NCBI RefSeq assembly: GCF_004766055.1
Contig: NZ_SPQR01000004.1
Coordinates: 186,001 to 250,000, forward strand
Direction of reading: 5' to 3'
Source of the DNA: Desulfosporosinus sp. Sb-LF
Lineage (GTDB): Bacteria > Bacillota > Desulfitobacteriia > Desulfitobacteriales > Desulfitobacteriaceae
DNA length: 64,000 nucleotides
The number at the start of each line of letters is the position of its first letter. Position 1 is the first letter of the stretch. The notes beneath the pieces were generated by a model, which saw only the letters and a program-made list of their open reading frames with translations, did not search any database and was not told the origin of the DNA. Shown here one piece after another: positions 1-8,970 of this stretch. Position numbers and translations under genes: made by a program.

Positions 1-88
1 TCTCGAGAGTAACTGTGCCCTATACGAAATGACAATATATGAATGGCTCACAAGTTTCAAGCGTGTGGAATAAATAATTACGTCTCTC

Positions 89-2404
89 TTAGCCCTCTGA
101 ACCACAGAAGCAAATTTGTCCTTCTTCTGATAAATCATCCGTAATATATCCCTCATTGATCACTGCATGGCTAAAATCTGGTGTCCCACTTCCGAAGATT
201 GCTTCGACAGCATCATGGTTGTTTATCATGATATTGGTGATAGCCAAGGCCACTTCGGCCGCTAAGTTCAGTCTTACTATCCACTGAAAACAATAAAAAT
301 GGGTAACTGGATGACGTGATCCATCCTTAGTTGGTGTAGAGAACCAGACTGTATAACTGTACCCATCATAAGACTCTTCCTTACTTCGATTAAACGTAGC
401 ATTGTCAGGAATTGAAATCTTATTTCTCCCTAATTTTATTGAGGAATTCCGAGCAGCTTGGATTTTCTGAGCGTCAATATTCTTTTTCAGAAAATTTATG
501 ACCGCTACATCGGCAAGGGTGCTGGTATCCCCCATGGCCCGACCCTCCGCGATGTCCTTCAGAAGGCGCCTCATAATCTTTCCGCTTCGTGTCTTCGGTA
601 ATTCAGCTGTCAAGAAAATGTCATCTGGTCGTGCAAGTGAACCAATCTTCAGGACAACATGGGCTTTTAGTTCATCAATTAGCCCGTCGCGGATTACTAT
701 TCCTTCTTTTAAACTGACGAAGGCAAACACTGCTTGACCCTTTACTTCGTGAGTTCTACCCACGCAGGCTGCTTCAGCAACGGATGGATGATCAACCAAA
801 GCACCTTCTACTTCCGCCGTCCCAATCCGATGCCCCGAGACATTGATGACATCATCCACGCGTCCGATCACCCAGAAATAACCATCTTCATCCCATTTCG
901 CTTCGTCCCCAGTAAAATATACACCCGCAATCTCGCTCCAATAGGTGTCCTCATAACGTTTGTCATCACCATACACCGTTTTAAGCATTGCCGGCCAGGG
1001 CTCACGAACCACTAAATACCCACCCTCCCCCTTCGGTACTGGGTCGCCCATATGATTTACTATTTCTATATGGACACCTGGGAAGGGAATCGTACACGAT
1101 CCTGGCTTTAGAGGGGTAATCGCTGGGACCGGAGTCATCATAATCATACCCGTTTCCGTTTGCCACCAGGTATCTACTATGGGGCAGCGCTCTCCTCCAA
1201 TATGTTTATAGTACCACATCCAAGCCTCTGGATTAATCGGTTCCCCGACCGAACCCAAAAGCCGTAAACATGAAAGATCCCTGCCTAATGGAAAGCTTTC
1301 CCCCCATTTCATAAACGTGCGAATCGCAGTTGGCGCAGTATATAAGATTGTAACCTTATATTTCTCGATAATCTCCCAATAACGATCTTTTTCCGGATAA
1401 TCCGGCGCTCCTTCATACATAACCACCGTTGCACCATTCGATAATGGCCCATACACTAAATAACTATGTCCTGTTATCCAGCCAACATCGGCAGTACACC
1501 AATAGACATCTTCTTCTTTAAGGTCAAAGACCCATTCATGCGTTGTGGACACCCCAACCATATAACCACCGACAGTATGAACCACTCCTTTAGGTTTTCC
1601 AGTGGTTCCACTCGTATAAAGAATGAAAAGCATATCATCCGCTTCCATGGGTTCGGCTGGGCAAACGAGCGAGGCATTCTTGATGACCTCGTGATACCAC
1701 CTATCCCGTTCTTCTTGCATGGCCACAGGTTGACCCGTCCGTTGAACAACGATCACCTTTTCGACACAAGTGACCTCTTGAAGTGCTTGATCCACACTTT
1801 CTTTCAAAGGAATGATATTTCCACGACGATAACTCCCATCCGTTGTAACGACAATCTTTGACTGAGCATCTATGACTCTGTCCCTTAAAGCTTCCGCGCT
1901 AAACCCACCAAATACGACACTGTGCGGAGCTCCAATCCTAGCACAAGCGAGCATCGCGATGACTGCCTCTGGGATCATAGGCATATAAATTGTTACGCGG
2001 TCTCCCTTTTCCACCCCAAAAGATTTCAACACATTCGCAAACTGGGATACCTCACGATAAAGATCCTGATAGGTTAAGACTCTACGGTCTCCCAGCTCTC
2101 CTTCAAAAATAAGGGCTGCTTTATTTCGACGTGCACCCTTTAAATGTCGATCTAAGCAATTATAAGCAGCATTTAATTTTCCGCCCACATACCACCTCGC
2201 AAATGGAGGATTCCAATCTAAAACAGTGTCCCATGGCTTAAACCAGTCCAAACGTTTTCCCTGTTCGCCCCAAAATTTCATTCGGTCCTGCCCTAGTTCG
2301 TGAATTTTAGGGTTTCGAATTACGGCTTTTGAACTAAACCCTTCAGGAGGGAAAAAAATCCGTTCTTCTTCCTCAGGTAATCCATCACGGTTTTTCTCTT
2401 TCAT
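89..2404 (-). CDS. acs: AMP-forming acetyl-CoA synthetase with C-terminal extension
   Basis: The 771-residue protein should activate acetate with ATP and CoA to acetyl-CoA in the cytoplasm. The ANL-family motifs are visible: the phosphate-binding loop [11 protein letters not shown] (about 263-273), WWQTETG near 414-419, TGDEA near 498, and [11 protein letters not shown] (603-613), whose lysine is the catalytic and usually acetylated residue. The start is supported by AGGAGGAG just upstream of the ATG. Typical Acs proteins are about 650 residues. Here the recognisable family ends near residue 646 and about 125 further residues follow that I cannot assign. They include a hydrophobic stretch and a CFC near the end. 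The gene stands alone and the next upstream region is decayed DNA. The assignment of the core is secure; the role of the tail is unknown. Confidence 0.93.
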   Translation of the reverse strand: MKEKNRDGLPEEEERIFFPPEGFSSKAVIRNPKIHELGQDRMKFWGEQGKRLDWFKPWDTVLDWNPPFARWYVGGKLNAAYNCLDRHLKGARRNKAALIFEGELGDRRVLTYQDLYREVSQFANVLKSFGVEKGDRVTIYMPMIPEAVIAMLACARIGAPHSVVFGGFSAEALRDRVIDAQSKIVVTTDGSYRRGNIIPLKESVDQALQEVTCVEKVIVVQRTGQPVAMQEERDRWYHEVIKNASLVCPAEPMEADDMLFILYTSGTTGKPKGVVHTVGGYMVGVSTTHEWVFDLKEEDVYWCTADVGWITGHSYLVYGPLSNGATVVMYEGAPDYPEKDRYWEIIEKYKVTILYTAPTAIRTFMKWGESFPLGRDLSCLRLLGSVGEPINPEAWMWYYKHIGGERCPIVDTWWQTETGMIMMTPVPAITPLKPGSCTIPFPGVHIEIVNHMGDPVPKGEGGYLVVREPWPAMLKTVYGDDKRYEDTYWSEIAGVYFTGDEAKWDEDGYFWVIGRVDDVINVSGHRIGTAEVEGALVDHPSVAEAACVGRTHEVKGQAVFAFVSLKEGIVIRDGLIDELKAHVVLKIGSLARPDDIFLTAELPKTRSGKIMRRLLKDIAEGRAMGDTSTLADVAVINFLKKNIDAQKIQAARNSSIKLGRNKISIPDNATFNRSKEESYDGYSYTVWFSTPTKDGSRHPVTHFYCFQWIVRLNLAAEVALAITNIMINNHDAVEAIFGSGTPDFSHAVINEGYITDDLSEEGQICFCGSEG

Positions 2405-2701
2405 ATAGCACTCCTCCTATTCTGCACTGTTATAAAATACATTAATGATATAGTTTAAGAATGTTTGTAAAATAATGACCCGCCCAAAAACTTCTTAAAA
2501 AAGCTCAGTTTATCTAATTGTAAAGGAGTTCGTTTTAAATAGTAAAACTATGTTTCATTTTACTAAAAAATTATTTTTAGAATGCTTGCGATACGATTAT
2601 TCGAAATTCATTCTTGCAATCTGATAAAAACAATTTAATTTCTTGAGCCATCATTTATCTTGGTAATAATAAGCCTCTTCTTTTGGGGTAAACTTGATCC
2701 A

Positions 2702-2728
2702 TTACTTTTCACCACTACTAGGAACCAT
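2702..2728 (-). other. Tiny ORF (8 codons) with near-perfect RBS
   Basis: The RBS AAGGAGGTGATC (2743-2732) lies 5 nt before an ATG that opens MVPSSGEK and then a TAA. The same frame continues after the stop with a protein-like sequence (WIKFTPKEEAYYYQDK) before another stop. This could be a leader peptide or the start of a gene inactivated by a nonsense mutation. I favour a broken gene but cannot name it. Confidence 0.35.
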
Positions 2729-2909
2729 ATAGATCACCTCCTTAAAAAATAACCAATGTTACTGTTTCATATATCAAAACCGTGTTTCACATTACGCACG
2801 CCTCAATCCTTTGTACTTGGTGATCGCTTCTGGTTCTGCATAACCTAGTCCTTTTGCTTACTAGTACAAAAGTGTTATTGAGCTGCATTTTTAAACCATG
2901 TGTACTAGT

Positions 2910-2939
2910 ATAGTACCATATTTAATCTCCTGTATGCAA
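2910..2939 (-). promoter_or_regulatory. Sigma-A-like promoter upstream of the tiny ORF
   Basis: On the minus strand TTGCAT (2939-2934) and TACTAT (2915-2910) are separated by 18 nt. They lie about 180 nt upstream of the strong RBS at 2743. The matches are good, but in AT-rich DNA such pairs also arise by chance. Confidence 0.4.
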
Positions 2940-3538
2940 CAACTATTTATTAATTAACAAATTATTCTTCATACTTGGACCATTTTGACAATGTGGCGAT
3001 AGAAATTCTTCTAAAAGATTAGCTTGATATTTTGCCAGCATAATAATTCAGATAAAATCAAGATGTATTACTTTAATAAAATTAGGCCAATTGAGCATAG
3101 TTGTGCGTAGAATGGCATTAAGATATTCCGGACAAACGGGCAGCAAGGTACTGGTGAAGTGGCAAATACAATTGACCCCGTATTGGGGCTATTCTAAATT
3201 CTATAAACGAACCTTCACTTTATATTATCGGTGGTTCTATTTGGTGTAACGAAGTTAGATATCATTAGACAAATTTCGACCGCAAATAATATGGACAACA
3301 ATGATTTTGGTATAAGGGGCGATTTTCGTAAGGTTAGATATATAGTCTTTTGTCATAGTAAGATCTCCATAACTAAACTGCGCTGCCCCAGCAAAAAATA
3401 TCAGAAAAGAAGCAGTTCCCACACAAATATTCATACCTCAAAACGGAAAAGCTATCACGTTTCACGCAAACACATCCACAAACTAGACTACCCCGGCTAC
3501 TCCACCGTTCGTTTAAATCCATTCTTCTCCCTCAGTCT

Positions 3539-3581
3539 AAAAAAAGATTGTAGATCTAATCATGATCTTCAATCTTTTTTT
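3539..3581. terminator. Strong hairpin, probably bidirectional terminator
   Basis: An 18-nt arm (3539-3556) pairs with 3564-3581 with one mismatch around a 7-nt loop. The outer part is A-rich on one side and T-rich on the other, so it would work as an intrinsic terminator on either strand. On the minus strand it lies just after the pseudogene at 3617-3890. Confidence 0.7.
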
Positions 3582-3616
3582 ACAAACCGATAACTATGAA
3601 GTTCTCTGCTTAGTAC

Positions 3617-3890
3617 CTAAAACTTGGAGAAGGCTATGCTGTCCTCCCAAGTTAAATATCTCGCATTGTCTTGAGAACCGTGACACCAAGACTCAGGCCC
3701 TTGATTCTAGCTAGTGTCGTCTTCATGACCTGGTCAGTTCCCTATACAATGTCTCTGAACAGTTCTCCCTGAGCCTGTTTTATAAAAGGTAATACCGGCC
3801 ATCTTCTGCGGGTCCGATGACATTATCTTAGATTTCAAATAGTTCGATCGATTCGTGTAAGGTGCTAGCAGGAAGATTGAGTAACCCTAA
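3617..3890 (-). pseudogene. Decayed DUF2064/TIGR04282-type glycosyltransferase, C-terminal part
   Basis: Read on the minus strand across frames, the DNA gives LPASTLHESIELFEI, then VIGPAEDGRYYLL, ELFRDI, GTDQVMKTTLARIKG, LGVTVLKTMRDI and finally TWEDSIAFSKF before a stop at 3617-3619. This order (VIGPAxDGGYYLxGL, FxxIxWxTDxVxxxTL, LxxxxDIDTxxD) is the C-terminal half of the DUF2064 family of small glycosyltransferases. In-frame stops and at least two frameshifts interrupt it, and the N-terminal half is missing, so it cannot make a working enzyme. The family assignment rests on motif recognition by eye. Confidence 0.7.
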
Positions 3891-3922
3891 GAGCGACCTT
3901 TAGGTTACTATAATTTTATACC

Positions 3923-5587
3923 TTACATCGCCTCATTACCTAGGAGGTGTATTATTTTTAGGCCCATTTCGATTTCCAAGCGATGTTCATTGATCTCTAA
4001 ATCCATCCCAGTAATTTCTTTAATCCGCTCTAGCCGATAAAGGATCGTTTTATAATGAATAAATAGCTTTTTTGCTGCTTTGCTAGCATTCCCATTACAT
4101 TCCAAGAAGATTTCCAAGGTTTTTAGAAGATCTGTTTCATTGGCTTTATCATACTCAATTAATTTAAGCAGTGGTTTTGGTACAAAATTTTGTAATTCGT
4201 TTCGCTCAGCAAATTTGCAAAGAATGCGAAATACACCTAGTTCAGAAAAAGCCCCGATAACGTGTTGACCTTGAATCATCCGACCAAAGGTGATCGAATC
4301 TTGAGCTTCTTTAAAACTCCGTGGAATTTCGTCAACGGTTAAGGCGATATCTCCAATTCCTATGGCAACAGAGACTTTCTTGACTTTCTTTTTGATTTGT
4401 TCCTGAATCTCCTTACCTGTCTTCTTGATCAGTTCCAAGAGCCCGTATTTGTCATCTGACGAAGGCCACAGTAGGATGATCGAATCATTTTTAGTCCCGA
4501 GAATATAATTTTTAGTATGTTTTCTTACGGCATTCGTAATTATTGAAACGACATCAGATTTTAACGCTTGCAGATACATATTATCCGGACTATTCTTGCT
4601 TTTAGCTAAAATCCCATCGATGTTATCTATATTAAAAAGGACAATCGTGTATGACTTAGACAAGTCCCAACCAATTAACGCCGCTCGCTCTAGCGTATTA
4701 TTTAATGCAGTCTTTCCAGTTATTAAGTTCTCCAAAAGATCATTTTGAAATTTTTGTTCAATTTCCTGTACAGCTACTTTTTTAACTAAATCAAGAGTTA
4801 CTACGGTAGCCGCATGTTCTAAACAAATCAAATCCATTTCTTGAAGTCTCTTATTCACTTCTACCACCGTAAGGTATGCCTTTACTTGACTAAACGCTTG
4901 AATTGGTACGACAACTTGAGAAACTGGTTCTTCTCCTAACGCTGGGAATTTCACCATTTGACGATAAAACGAAAGCTTATCATTCAAACTTTCTCGTTGA
5001 AATAGGTCTGTTACCTCGATAAACCTTTCAAGCTGAGGGTTTGTTGTACTCATGCTTTTGAAATCGCGATCATAAACAGCGACCGGGTTCCCAATTAATT
5101 CTTCTAATGTTTTAATAATCCTCTCAAGACCTAGGCAATGTAACGCTAACGTTGTGAACCGCTCTTGAATAATTTTATAGTAATTTAATTTAACCACTTG
5201 ATTATTAAAAAGTTCGGCCATGATAGGATACATCACATCAACAAAGCGCACATTGGCATCAAGTTCTATAATAGGCAGTCCATATTGATTGGCCGCTTCG
5301 ATCATTTCCTCGGGCACACGTTCGACAAAACGGCCAACTTTGATCGCGATAGCTGCTACGCCTTTATCGGCAAGCTTTTTAACGAAATCTTCATAGTTTA
5401 AGGTTCCTGCGGGTGCGGAATACAAGCTGGTAAGAAGTAACTCGCCCCCAGCCAGCCAATTTACAATATCTGGTGCTTCCATAATGGTAACACCTTTAAC
5501 CACATTATCCAACTTTTGATGACCCGCCACAATTTCTGACGTACTTAAGGGGCCAATTCTCATGGCATCTTTTACTGTAATCTCCAG
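3923..5587 (-). CDS. pucR: PucR-family purine catabolism regulator
   Basis: The product is about 555 residues: an N-terminal PucR domain (EITVKDAMRIGPL onward, with WLAGGELLLTSLY), a central GGDEF-like/CdaR-type region, and a C-terminal helix-turn-helix (GNASKAAKKLFIHYKTILYRLERI). Such proteins sense purine degradation intermediates and control uptake and catabolism genes, which fits the adjacent allantoin genes. The longest frame opens at 5764 inside allE, but family homology begins at the CTG at 5587-5585. That CTG is preceded by GGGGGTGG with about 6 nt spacing, so I take CTG as the start; GTG at 5596 is the alternative. It is co-directional with and just downstream of allE, with a perfect palindrome in the gap. 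Confidence 0.85.
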   Translation of the reverse strand: MEITVKDAMRIGPLSTSEIVAGHQKLDNVVKGVTIMEAPDIVNWLAGGELLLTSLYSAPAGTLNYEDFVKKLADKGVAAIAIKVGRFVERVPEEMIEAANQYGLPIIELDANVRFVDVMYPIMAELFNNQVVKLNYYKIIQERFTTLALHCLGLERIIKTLEELIGNPVAVYDRDFKSMSTTNPQLERFIEVTDLFQRESLNDKLSFYRQMVKFPALGEEPVSQVVVPIQAFSQVKAYLTVVEVNKRLQEMDLICLEHAATVVTLDLVKKVAVQEIEQKFQNDLLENLITGKTALNNTLERAALIGWDLSKSYTIVLFNIDNIDGILAKSKNSPDNMYLQALKSDVVSIITNAVRKHTKNYILGTKNDSIILLWPSSDDKYGLLELIKKTGKEIQEQIKKKVKKVSVAIGIGDIALTVDEIPRSFKEAQDSITFGRMIQGQHVIGAFSELGVFRILCKFAERNELQNFVPKPLLKLIEYDKANETDLLKTLEIFLECNGNASKAAKKLFIHYKTILYRLERIKEITGMDLEINEHRLEIEMGLKIIHLLGNEAM

Positions 5588-5614
5588 TGTTACCACCCCC
5601 TGAGCGATCTTTGA

Positions 5615-5650
5615 GATACGAGGTTCGATTTTATTATCGAACCTCGTATC
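5615..5650. promoter_or_regulatory. Perfect 15-bp inverted repeat between allE and pucR
   Basis: GATACGAGGTTCGAT (5615-5629) and its exact complement (5636-5650) flank a 6-nt loop. It lies between the allE stop (5670) and the pucR RBS (about 5600). No U-tract follows on the minus strand, so it is not a classical terminator. It may be an operator, an attenuating or mRNA-processing hairpin, or a site that lowers pucR expression relative to allE. Confidence 0.6.
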
Positions 5651-5669
5651 TTGTTCAGCTAATTCTATT

Positions 5670-6431
5670 TTACAGCTCAATGTCGCGATTGCAATCTTTT
5701 GTGTAGATATAGGTTGAGGGTGTTCTTCCTGCACCGTAGTAAGCCTGGGGAACGTAAGGGCCAAACCAGATGAAGTCTTCTGTTTTTACAGGAAGCCATT
5801 TGTTATCAATTAGATACACACCTTCACCCTCTAGGAAATAGAGTCCATGTTCCTGAACGTGGGTTTCCACGAAAGGATGACAGCCGCCGGGATAAAAACT
5901 AAGGGTATGAAAATTAACATCAAAGCCTAATTCCGCAGGGAGTACGTTTTTGATACGAACATTTTCCATACCATCATAAGCTTCATCAGGTATATCATTT
6001 AAGTTCCCCACAACTATTGTAGCTTCATAACCAGCTAATGGACGATAACGTTGTTTATAAAGAAGAAGTTTCCATGGTTCAGCACTTACATTTTTTAACC
6101 CTACCCCTAAGGAAGCAGGTGCAAAAACAAAGCCTCCATTCGTGAGTTCGTAGGTTTTACCCTCTACGGTTACAATACCCGCTCCTCCCATACAATAAAC
6201 GAAAGTTTCAATTCCATCTTCTTTAAAATCATTTGTTGTTCCGCCACCTGGTAATACTTCAACTGTATACATGGCAAATTTCGGGCCTAACTCGGGAGAT
6301 GCAATAATACTTGTATTACAATTCTCTAAATTAGGAATGACGTTTTTAACACGTCCTTCCGGTGGAATCAATGCATATCTGCCATGTTCAATAATTGCTC
6401 TCGTAGCTAAAAGCTCATTTGGGTAACCCAT
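5670..6431 (-). CDS. allE: (S)-ureidoglycine aminohydrolase
   Basis: A 253-residue bicupin that resembles E. coli AllE (YlbA, 261 aa) along its whole length. Shared landmarks are LLATRAIIEHGRYAL, VKNVIPNLENC, GGGTTNDF, FVETHVQEHGLYFLEGEGVY and the ending YIYTKDCNRDIEL. The enzyme removes ammonia from (S)-ureidoglycine to give (S)-ureidoglycolate, using Mn held by the ETHVQEH cluster of the second cupin. The RBS AAAAGGAGAGG precedes the ATG. It is divergent from allA, which encodes the next step, and co-directional with pucR. Confidence 0.93.
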   Translation of the reverse strand: MGYPNELLATRAIIEHGRYALIPPEGRVKNVIPNLENCNTSIIASPELGPKFAMYTVEVLPGGGTTNDFKEDGIETFVYCMGGAGIVTVEGKTYELTNGGFVFAPASLGVGLKNVSAEPWKLLLYKQRYRPLAGYEATIVVGNLNDIPDEAYDGMENVRIKNVLPAELGFDVNFHTLSFYPGGCHPFVETHVQEHGLYFLEGEGVYLIDNKWLPVKTEDFIWFGPYVPQAYYGAGRTPSTYIYTKDCNRDIEL

Positions 6432-6784
6432 GAATAACCTCTCCTTTTAAATCTAATATGAGTTTGACATTTGTCATTATATTCGTTATTTAACCTAAAG
6501 CAACCTTTAGTACAAATGGTTAAAAAACCGCTATTGTATATATCATTCTTGGATAAGATTCTTATCATAGAATGTGTTATTAGTCCAATTATTATAGAAT
6601 AGTACCCTAATAATTCTATATACATTCTGCAAAATTCTTGGATGATTCAACTTAGAAAACTAGGATAAAGAAGTATCTTAACCATCATCAATAGTAGTAA
6701 AAGGATAAAACTATAGAAACGAGTAATTATACAACTAAACAAAGCTACCTGCGCAACCTAAAATTGAAAGGGGACATATTCGAA
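6432..6784. promoter_or_regulatory. Divergent allE/allA control region
   Basis: A 350-nt AT-rich gap between divergently transcribed allE and allA must hold promoters for both. ATGGTTAA near 6516-6523 resembles the TTGGTTAA core of the B. subtilis PucR box, but the flanking positions do not match well. I see no gene here. A small minus-strand frame at 6407-6625 overlaps allE and has no RBS. Confidence 0.45.
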
Positions 6785-7306
6785 ATGAATCGCATAATTA
6801 AAGTCGAACGTTTTACTAAAGAAGCCTTTGAACCTTACGGCCACGTACTTATGCGTGAGCCGGGAGTTCCCCCTATTAAGACTGCACCTCCAATTTTTAC
6901 TGACCGAATACCGTTTGAAGTGGATGAGGGTTCGGCTGAATTCGTTTATGCTTTACTTAAACGTAAGGAATTTAAGTTTTCAGCGTTAGAACGCCACTTA
7001 AAAGTTACACAAGGATTCTTTCCCCTGTTTGGTGGACCCGCTATTATTAGTGTCGCACCAGCAACTGACCCGAATGACCTTGAAGCTCTTCCTTCACCAA
7101 ACTCGGTACGATGTTTTTTACTCGAAAGTTACACCGCCTTTGTCATTCATCGTGGAGTATGGCACGGAACTATTCTTCCACTTGAAGAGTCTTTTGGTTA
7201 TATTCTTGCTACACGTAAAGAGACCACTGATGATTCCATCGACCCACTCTACGATGGTGATTGTCAAATTCGCGATCTTGGGGTAACGTTTGAGATTCAG
7301 CTGTAG
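6785..7306 (+). CDS. allA: Ureidoglycolate lyase
   Basis: The 173-residue protein splits (S)-ureidoglycolate into glyoxylate and urea, the last step of the pathway here. Family landmarks are FTKEAFEPYGHVL at the N-terminus, ERHLKVTQGFFPL, ESYTAFVIHRGVWHG (the metal- and substrate-binding cupin core) and LPLEESFGYILATR. The open frame extends upstream to a TTG at 6764, but that codon abuts the RBS GAAAGGGG (6766-6773). The ATG at 6785 (MNRIIKVERF) fits the family start. It is the only plus-strand gene of the locus and ends at a strong terminator. Confidence 0.92.
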   Translation: MNRIIKVERFTKEAFEPYGHVLMREPGVPPIKTAPPIFTDRIPFEVDEGSAEFVYALLKRKEFKFSALERHLKVTQGFFPLFGGPAIISVAPATDPNDLEALPSPNSVRCFLLESYTAFVIHRGVWHGTILPLEESFGYILATRKETTDDSIDPLYDGDCQIRDLGVTFEIQL

Positions 7307-7366
7307 AGTAATGCATTTTTACTAACAGTACTTATAGCTCCTCTTAAATAATTTTAATGAGATATG

Positions 7367-7412
7367 ACAAGAGCCGATTCCTTATACTTAGGAAAACGGC
7401 TCTTGTTTTTTT
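7367..7412 (+). terminator. allA terminator
   Basis: The 10-bp stem ACAAGAGCCG (7367-7376) with CGGCTCTTGT (7397-7406) is followed by TTTTTT. It lies 60 nt after the allA stop. The allantoin operon converges on it from the other strand and may also end here. Confidence 0.85.
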
Positions 7413-7516
7413 AGGGGTAGACCTTCTTGATGTTGTCTAAGTTAAATTTTTCAGACTCACCGATACTCTTTGATCTCTAAACTTAAAGATTTTTGATTAA
7501 CATCGACAGTTTACGA

Positions 7517-8914
7517 TTATCTCTCAAATATCGTACCCTTTTTAAATTTTGAATCTTTAAACGCAAACTTCGTCAGAAGGATATAGGCAATACCTCCCAC
7601 AACAACTCCAATAATCCATGCCAACTCCACTTTCATAAAGGCCGCACTAGCTCCGATAACCATTGCAAGAACCGCGGCTGGATTATATCCTGCAAAAGGA
7701 CCGTCTTCTTTGTACAAATCTTCAACATTTACTTTTTGCTTTCTTAAAATATAATACTCGATCAATAATATTGAAACAATCGGACCTAAAAATGCTGAAT
7801 ATATTAGTATGAACATACCTAGACCCTTCGCCGAAGAATCTTGTACAAGCACCCAAGGGAATGAGCCTAACGCAAGTAGTCCAGTTATGGTAACAGCAGC
7901 TTTATATTTTATTTTTGTAATCAAAGTAATAACATAGGTCGGCGGAATAATATTGGCAACCATGTTTACTGCAATCGCACCCATAACAATAAATGCGGAC
8001 ACAAAGACTGTAATATAAGGGTTATTTACTACGATAGCAAACGCCTTCACAGGATTAGAAATACCAGTTGCGGAAGCAAGCATTGCGCCAATTGCGAGTA
8101 CAAAACCGTACGCAATTAAAATAGGCAAAAAGTACAAAAATCCGCGTTTTCCGTCGCTAATACCAGATTTTAGCTCTCTTGAATAGTCCGCTGCGCTTAA
8201 AAAGATACCAGCATAATTTCCCATAAACATCATTATAAATCCAAAGAACGGCAAGCCCCATGAGCCTCTTGCATGAACCCATTTTTCTGCAATAACAACG
8301 CTATGGGATGTTAGAAGAAGGACAAATACATAGACAAGCGCTAGCATAATAACAACAGATGTAAGCGATTCCACCCATTTAATAGCATGGAAGCCGTACA
8401 ACGAAAGCCCAATTTGCACCAGCTGAAGCACTACAAAACAAATGACAACATTATCAAAGGCGCCGCCCGTAATGATCTTGGCAATTTCATTTAGGGCAGT
8501 ACCGCCAATCCAACTTTGAAAACCGTACCAAACGATGGCGGGGATACCGCGCAAAAGTGATGATATGATAGAGCCTTTCACCCCGAAGGACATTCTGAGC
8601 TGCACAACATAGGGTATTCCCGTTCTGTATCCTAGCCTGTCATTTAAAGCAAAAACAGTTGAAATGATACCAATTGCTATGATAGCTGCGAGAAACGTCT
8701 GAAAGATGTTTAGCGTTGCGATTCCCGCTACAACTAAACTAGCTCCAAGCGTCATATTGCCTAAATTAACACCGTCTCCAATCCACATAAACATATAGGG
8801 TATCGGGCCTACCGTTCTGCTCTCTTTAGTTTTTGGATATAGTGATTCATCCACACCCGTAGCATGTTGGATCTGCGTCTCTTCTGCAACGTGACTTTCT
8901 AAATTTGTTGCCAT
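7517..8914 (-). CDS. pucI: NCS1-family nucleobase/allantoin permease
   Basis: A 465-residue integral membrane protein with about 12 hydrophobic segments. The NCS1 signatures are near the N-terminus: PYMFMWIGDGVNLGNMTLGASL, then NDRLGYRTGIPYVVQLRMSFG and GIPAIVWYGFQSWIGG. NCS1 carriers take up allantoin, hydantoins, uracil, cytosine or thiamine by cation symport. As the last gene of the allC-allB-allB operon, allantoin is the likely substrate. Substrate specificity cannot be read from sequence alone. The upstream RBS (AAAAAGGAG) is good. Confidence 0.85.
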   Translation of the reverse strand: MATNLESHVAEETQIQHATGVDESLYPKTKESRTVGPIPYMFMWIGDGVNLGNMTLGASLVVAGIATLNIFQTFLAAIIAIGIISTVFALNDRLGYRTGIPYVVQLRMSFGVKGSIISSLLRGIPAIVWYGFQSWIGGTALNEIAKIITGGAFDNVVICFVVLQLVQIGLSLYGFHAIKWVESLTSVVIMLALVYVFVLLLTSHSVVIAEKWVHARGSWGLPFFGFIMMFMGNYAGIFLSAADYSRELKSGISDGKRGFLYFLPILIAYGFVLAIGAMLASATGISNPVKAFAIVVNNPYITVFVSAFIVMGAIAVNMVANIIPPTYVITLITKIKYKAAVTITGLLALGSFPWVLVQDSSAKGLGMFILIYSAFLGPIVSILLIEYYILRKQKVNVEDLYKEDGPFAGYNPAAVLAMVIGASAAFMKVELAWIIGVVVGGIAYILLTKFAFKDSKFKKGTIFER

Positions 8915-8970
8915 TTTATACCCAACTCCTTTTTCCCATTGTTTGTGGTACTTCTAAATAATGCAGCGGT

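Larger units (their letters stand above)
2405..3616. other. Long intergenic, mostly decayed region
   Basis: About 1.2 kb without a convincing full gene. It holds a promoter-like pair, a tiny ORF with a strong RBS and a strong hairpin terminator, each listed separately. Short stretches around 3100-3330 give protein-like but repeatedly interrupted translations on the plus strand, which suggests a decayed gene I cannot name. Confidence 0.5.

Noticed and set aside
3231-3593. 120-codon plus-strand open frame
   Set aside because: No RBS, unusual composition (many Ser/Lys/His), ends inside the terminator hairpin region; probably chance in decayed DNA.
6407-6625. 72-codon minus-strand open frame upstream of allE
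   Set aside because: Overlaps the allE start in another frame and consumes its RBS; no family resemblance.
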